Assembly: GCA_018814265.1 (NCBI GenBank) | Contig: JAHIZU010000015.1 | Location: 1 to 7,990 of the forward strand | Source of the DNA: Candidatus Margulisiibacteriota bacterium | Lineage (GTDB): Bacteria; Margulisbacteria; WOR-1; O2-12-FULL-45-9 | DNA length: 7,990 nt | Reading direction: 5' to 3' | In this document: positions 5,614-7,990 of the stretch, piece after piece | Layout of the letters: every line of letters starts with the position of its first letter | Position numbering within the stretch: the stretch's first letter is position 1 | Program-made: the position numbers and the translations under genes | The notes under the pieces: generated by a model | The model's input: only the letters and a program-made list of their open reading frames with translations | Databases searched by the model: none | Told to the model about the DNA's origin: nothing

Positions 5614-7990
5614 TTAACTTTTGCCAACCTCGGCTGGCTCATCTGCGCGAGATGAGGCCTTGGTTTTTAAGATGGGCTTACCCTTGGTCCCCTTAAAAAC
5701 AATCTTATCTTTTTCCACCGTAAGGCTGATCTTACTGCCGTAGCCGAATTTGCCCTTGAGCACTTCTTCTGACAGAGGATCTTCCACAAATTCCTGGATC
5801 GATCGCCGCAGAGGCCGGGCGCCCAGCTTGGGATCGTAGCCTTTTTCAACCAGAAAGCTCTTAACTTTCTTAGTAATTTTTAGGGACAAGCCTTTTTCTT
5901 CCAAGCGTTTGTTCATATCACCGATCATTATATCCACAATGGCCGCCAGGTCTTCCTTGGACAACGGACGAAACACCACTTTTTCATCAACCCGGTTCAG
6001 GAATTCAGGCCGAAATTCTTTTGCCAATTGCTCCAAAACTGTACCCTTCATCTTTTCATAAGTAGCCTGGGCATCACCGCTGCTGACAAAACCCATCGCG
6101 GTCTCTTTGCGGATAAATTCTGCGCCAACATTGCTGGTCATTATAATGACCGTATTTTTAAAATCGATCTGACGGCCTTGCGCATCAGTAATGTGGCCCT
6201 CATCCAAAATCTGCAGCAAAACATTCATCACATTCGGGTGCGCCTTTTCGATCTCATCAAACAGCACAACCGAATGCGGCCGCCGGCGGATAGGTTCGGT
6301 CAACTGGCCGCCTTCGCCAAAACCAACATAGCCTGGCGGCGAGCCGATCATCCGGGAAATCGTATGCTGTTCCAGATACTCAGACATATCGATCCGCACT
6401 AATGCGTCCATATCACCAAATAAAAATTCAGCTAACCGCTTAGCCAGCTCAGTCTTGCCGACACCTGATGGCCCCAGAAAAATAAAAGAGCCGATCGGTC
6501 GGCGGGGATCTTTTAGTCCGGCCCTGGCCCGGCGAATAGACCGGGAAATAACAGAAACCGCCTCATCCTGGCCAACTACATGCTGCTTCATTTCCCCTTC
6601 CATCTTGAGCAACCGCTCAGTTTCCTCTGAGGTCAATTGCGTCACGGGGACGCGGGTCCAGGAAGAAACCACCTGGGCGATCACGTCAGAATTAACTTCT
6701 GGATATCCCTCCCTGGTCAAGCCCGACATCTTCTTGGCCGCACCCTCATACTCCAGCCGCAATTTTTCTTCCTTGTCCCTTAATTGGGCCGCTGATTCAA
6801 ATTCCTGATTTTCAACTGCCTTTGTTTTTTGAGTTTTGACCTTTTCAATCTCTTTCATGATCTCGATCAGCTCAGGGGGAGCCACCGATGATTTAAGCAT
6901 GACCTTAGAGGCTGCTTCATCGATCAGGTCAATGGCTTTGTCCGGCAGATGACGGTCAGCAATATAACGGGCGGACAAGCGAGCGGCTGAAACCAGCGCA
7001 TCATCAGTGATTTTAACTCTATGAAAATCTTCGTAGCGTTCACGCAGCCCCTTGAGGATCTCAATCGTCTCCAGCACGGACGGCTCATCAACCATTACTG
7101 ACTGGAAGCGGCGTTCCAGCGCGGGATCTGACTCAATCCTTTTGCGGAACTCATCAATGGTGGTGGCCCCAATAACTTGTAACTCGCCTCGGGCCAAGGC
7201 CGGCTTTAAAATATTGGCAGCGTCCATCGCGCCCTCGGCCGCGCCCGCGCCGATCAGAGTGTGCAGTTCATCAATAAAAAGAATGACCTGCTCAGCCTTG
7301 GTAACTTCATCAATGACTTTCTTCATTCGCTCCTCAAATTCTCCACGGTAACGGGTCCCAGCGATCAATAACCCCAAATCCAGGGTAACCAGGCGCTTGC
7401 CTAACAAAGGCGGCGGCACGTTGGCGGTCACGATCCGCTGAGCCAGCCCCTCAACAATCGCGGTTTTACCGACCCCGGCTTCGCCGATCAGGACTGGGTT
7501 GTTTTTTTTGCGGCGCGACAGGATCTGGGTCACTCGCTCGATCTCTTTGGCCCGGCCAATGACTGGATCTAATTTTTTCTCCCTAGCTTGGCTAGTTAAG
7601 TCACGGCTAAAAGAATCCAGGATCGGGGTCTGGCTGGTCCGGGGCATTTTTCTTTGTTGAAAAGAAACTTCTCCCAGGATCGCCACAATGCGGTTCTTAG
7701 CGGAAGCAATCGTGATGCCAAACTCGGCCAAGATCTGGCCAGTAGCCCCCGACCCTTCTCTGATAATGCCTAAAAAGAGGTGTTCAACCCCCACATAGCT
7801 GTGCCCCAGAGCTCGGGCTTCATCCCAAGCCAGTTCAATGACCTTCTTGACCTGGGCGTTAAAAGGCGCCTCCAGACCAGTTTTTTTCTCGACGGCTTGT
7901 CCCGACAGGCTTTCTTCCAGGCGTTCTTTTACAGTGTTGGCATCGAGCTTAAAATGTTCGAGCGTTTTTATGGCGATTGGCTCGCCTTCG
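5614..7990 (-). CDS. clpC: ATP-dependent Clp protease ATP-binding subunit ClpC (5' end beyond window)
   Basis: ClpC is a hexameric AAA+ unfoldase that feeds substrates to ClpP. The frame is open to the right edge, giving 791 visible residues. The GTG at 7792-7794 is an internal Val ([12 protein letters not shown]), not the start; by comparison with family length about 45-50 residues are missing. Visible numbering: part of the Clp N-domain repeats (1-105); NBD1 with Walker A GEAGVGK (169-175) and Walker B ILFIDE (236-241); a UVR-type segment in the middle domain (about 378-413, [18 protein letters not shown]); NBD2 with Walker A GPSGVGK (506-512), pore loop GYVG (553-556), Walker B VVLFDE (574-579), a ClpP-docking-like MGF (632-634), FLNR (663-666) and sensor-2 GARPLRR (723-729). 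The UVR region and single N-domain type favour ClpC over ClpA/ClpB. It ends 6 bp from convergent ilvE. Confidence 0.96.
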   Translation of the reverse strand, partial: EGEPIAIKTLEHFKLDANTVKERLEESLSGQAVEKKTGLEAPFNAQVKKVIELAWDEARALGHSYVGVEHLFLGIIREGSGATGQILAEFGITIASAKNRIVAILGEVSFQQRKMPRTSQTPILDSFSRDLTSQAREKKLDPVIGRAKEIERVTQILSRRKKNNPVLIGEAGVGKTAIVEGLAQRIVTANVPPPLLGKRLVTLDLGLLIAGTRYRGEFEERMKKVIDEVTKAEQVILFIDELHTLIGAGAAEGAMDAANILKPALARGELQVIGATTIDEFRKRIESDPALERRFQSVMVDEPSVLETIEILKGLRERYEDFHRVKITDDALVSAARLSARYIADRHLPDKAIDLIDEAASKVMLKSSVAPPELIEIMKEIEKVKTQKTKAVENQEFESAAQLRDKEEKLRLEYEGAAKKMSGLTREGYPEVNSDVIAQVVSSWTRVPVTQLTSEETERLLKMEGEMKQHVVGQDEAVSVISRSIRRARAGLKDPRRPIGSFIFLGPSGVGKTELAKRLAEFLFGDMDALVRIDMSEYLEQHTISRMIGSPPGYVGFGEGGQLTEPIRRRPHSVVLFDEIEKAHPNVMNVLLQILDEGHITDAQGRQIDFKNTVIIMTSNVGAEFIRKETAMGFVSSGDAQATYEKMKGTVLEQLAKEFRPEFLNRVDEKVVFRPLSKEDLAAIVDIMIGDMNKRLEEKGLSLKITKKVKSFLVEKGYDPKLGARPLRRSIQEFVEDPLSEEVLKGKFGYGSKISLTVEKDKIVFKGTKGKPILKTKASSRADEPAEVGKS

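Noticed and set aside
7792..7794. GTG as the clpC start codon
   Set aside because: The frame continues open to base 7990 and the upstream 65 codons translate to typical Clp N-domain sequence, so this GTG is an internal valine.

Overview
The window is bacterial and gene-dense. The evidence is a RadA/Sms with an N-terminal zinc finger, a ClpC-type double-AAA+ unfoldase with a UVR segment, Shine-Dalgarno sites before radA and ilvE, and genes that abut or overlap. Base composition is moderate, and the fic gene is visibly more AT-rich than its neighbours. No marker here gives a secure phylum. The mix of families and a CAA-heptamer repeat inside radA would fit an uncultured lineage, but that is an impression only.

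Layout from left to right: (1) the 3' end of a helical, Lys/Pro-tailed protein (1-378, +), whose TAA overlaps the ATG of (2) an aconitase-superfamily large subunit of the LeuC/HacA type (378-1655, +). (3) radA (1650-3002, -) converges on leuC and overlaps it by 6 bp. (4) A 63-bp gap holding three tandem 11-bp repeats separates radA from (5) a class II-like Fic protein with a C-terminal winged helix (3066-4106, -). (6) A divergent intergenic region of about 150 bp carries a plausible fic promoter, a 17-codon candidate leader ORF and the ilvE ribosome-binding site. (7) A long branched-chain aminotransferase (4255-5607, +) follows. (8) clpC (5614-7990, -) converges on it with a 6-bp gap and runs off the right end.

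Two themes link the genes. LeuC and IlvE are both branched-chain amino-acid enzymes: isopropylmalate isomerisation in leucine synthesis, and final transamination to Leu/Ile/Val. They lie in separate transcription units, and no leuD is present. ClpC and RadA are protein and DNA quality-control ATPases that are adjacent in the Firmicutes ctsR-mcsA-mcsB-clpC-radA operon. Here they keep the same strand and order but are split by about 2.6 kb carrying ilvE (opposite strand) and fic (same strand).

I see no CRISPR, RNA gene, insertion sequence or prophage. The most unusual features are the 63-bp CAA-heptamer array inside radA, the roughly 110-residue unrecognised N-terminal extension of IlvE, the split clpC-radA pair, and an in-frame A_AAA_AAG heptamer just before the TAATG junction with leuC.
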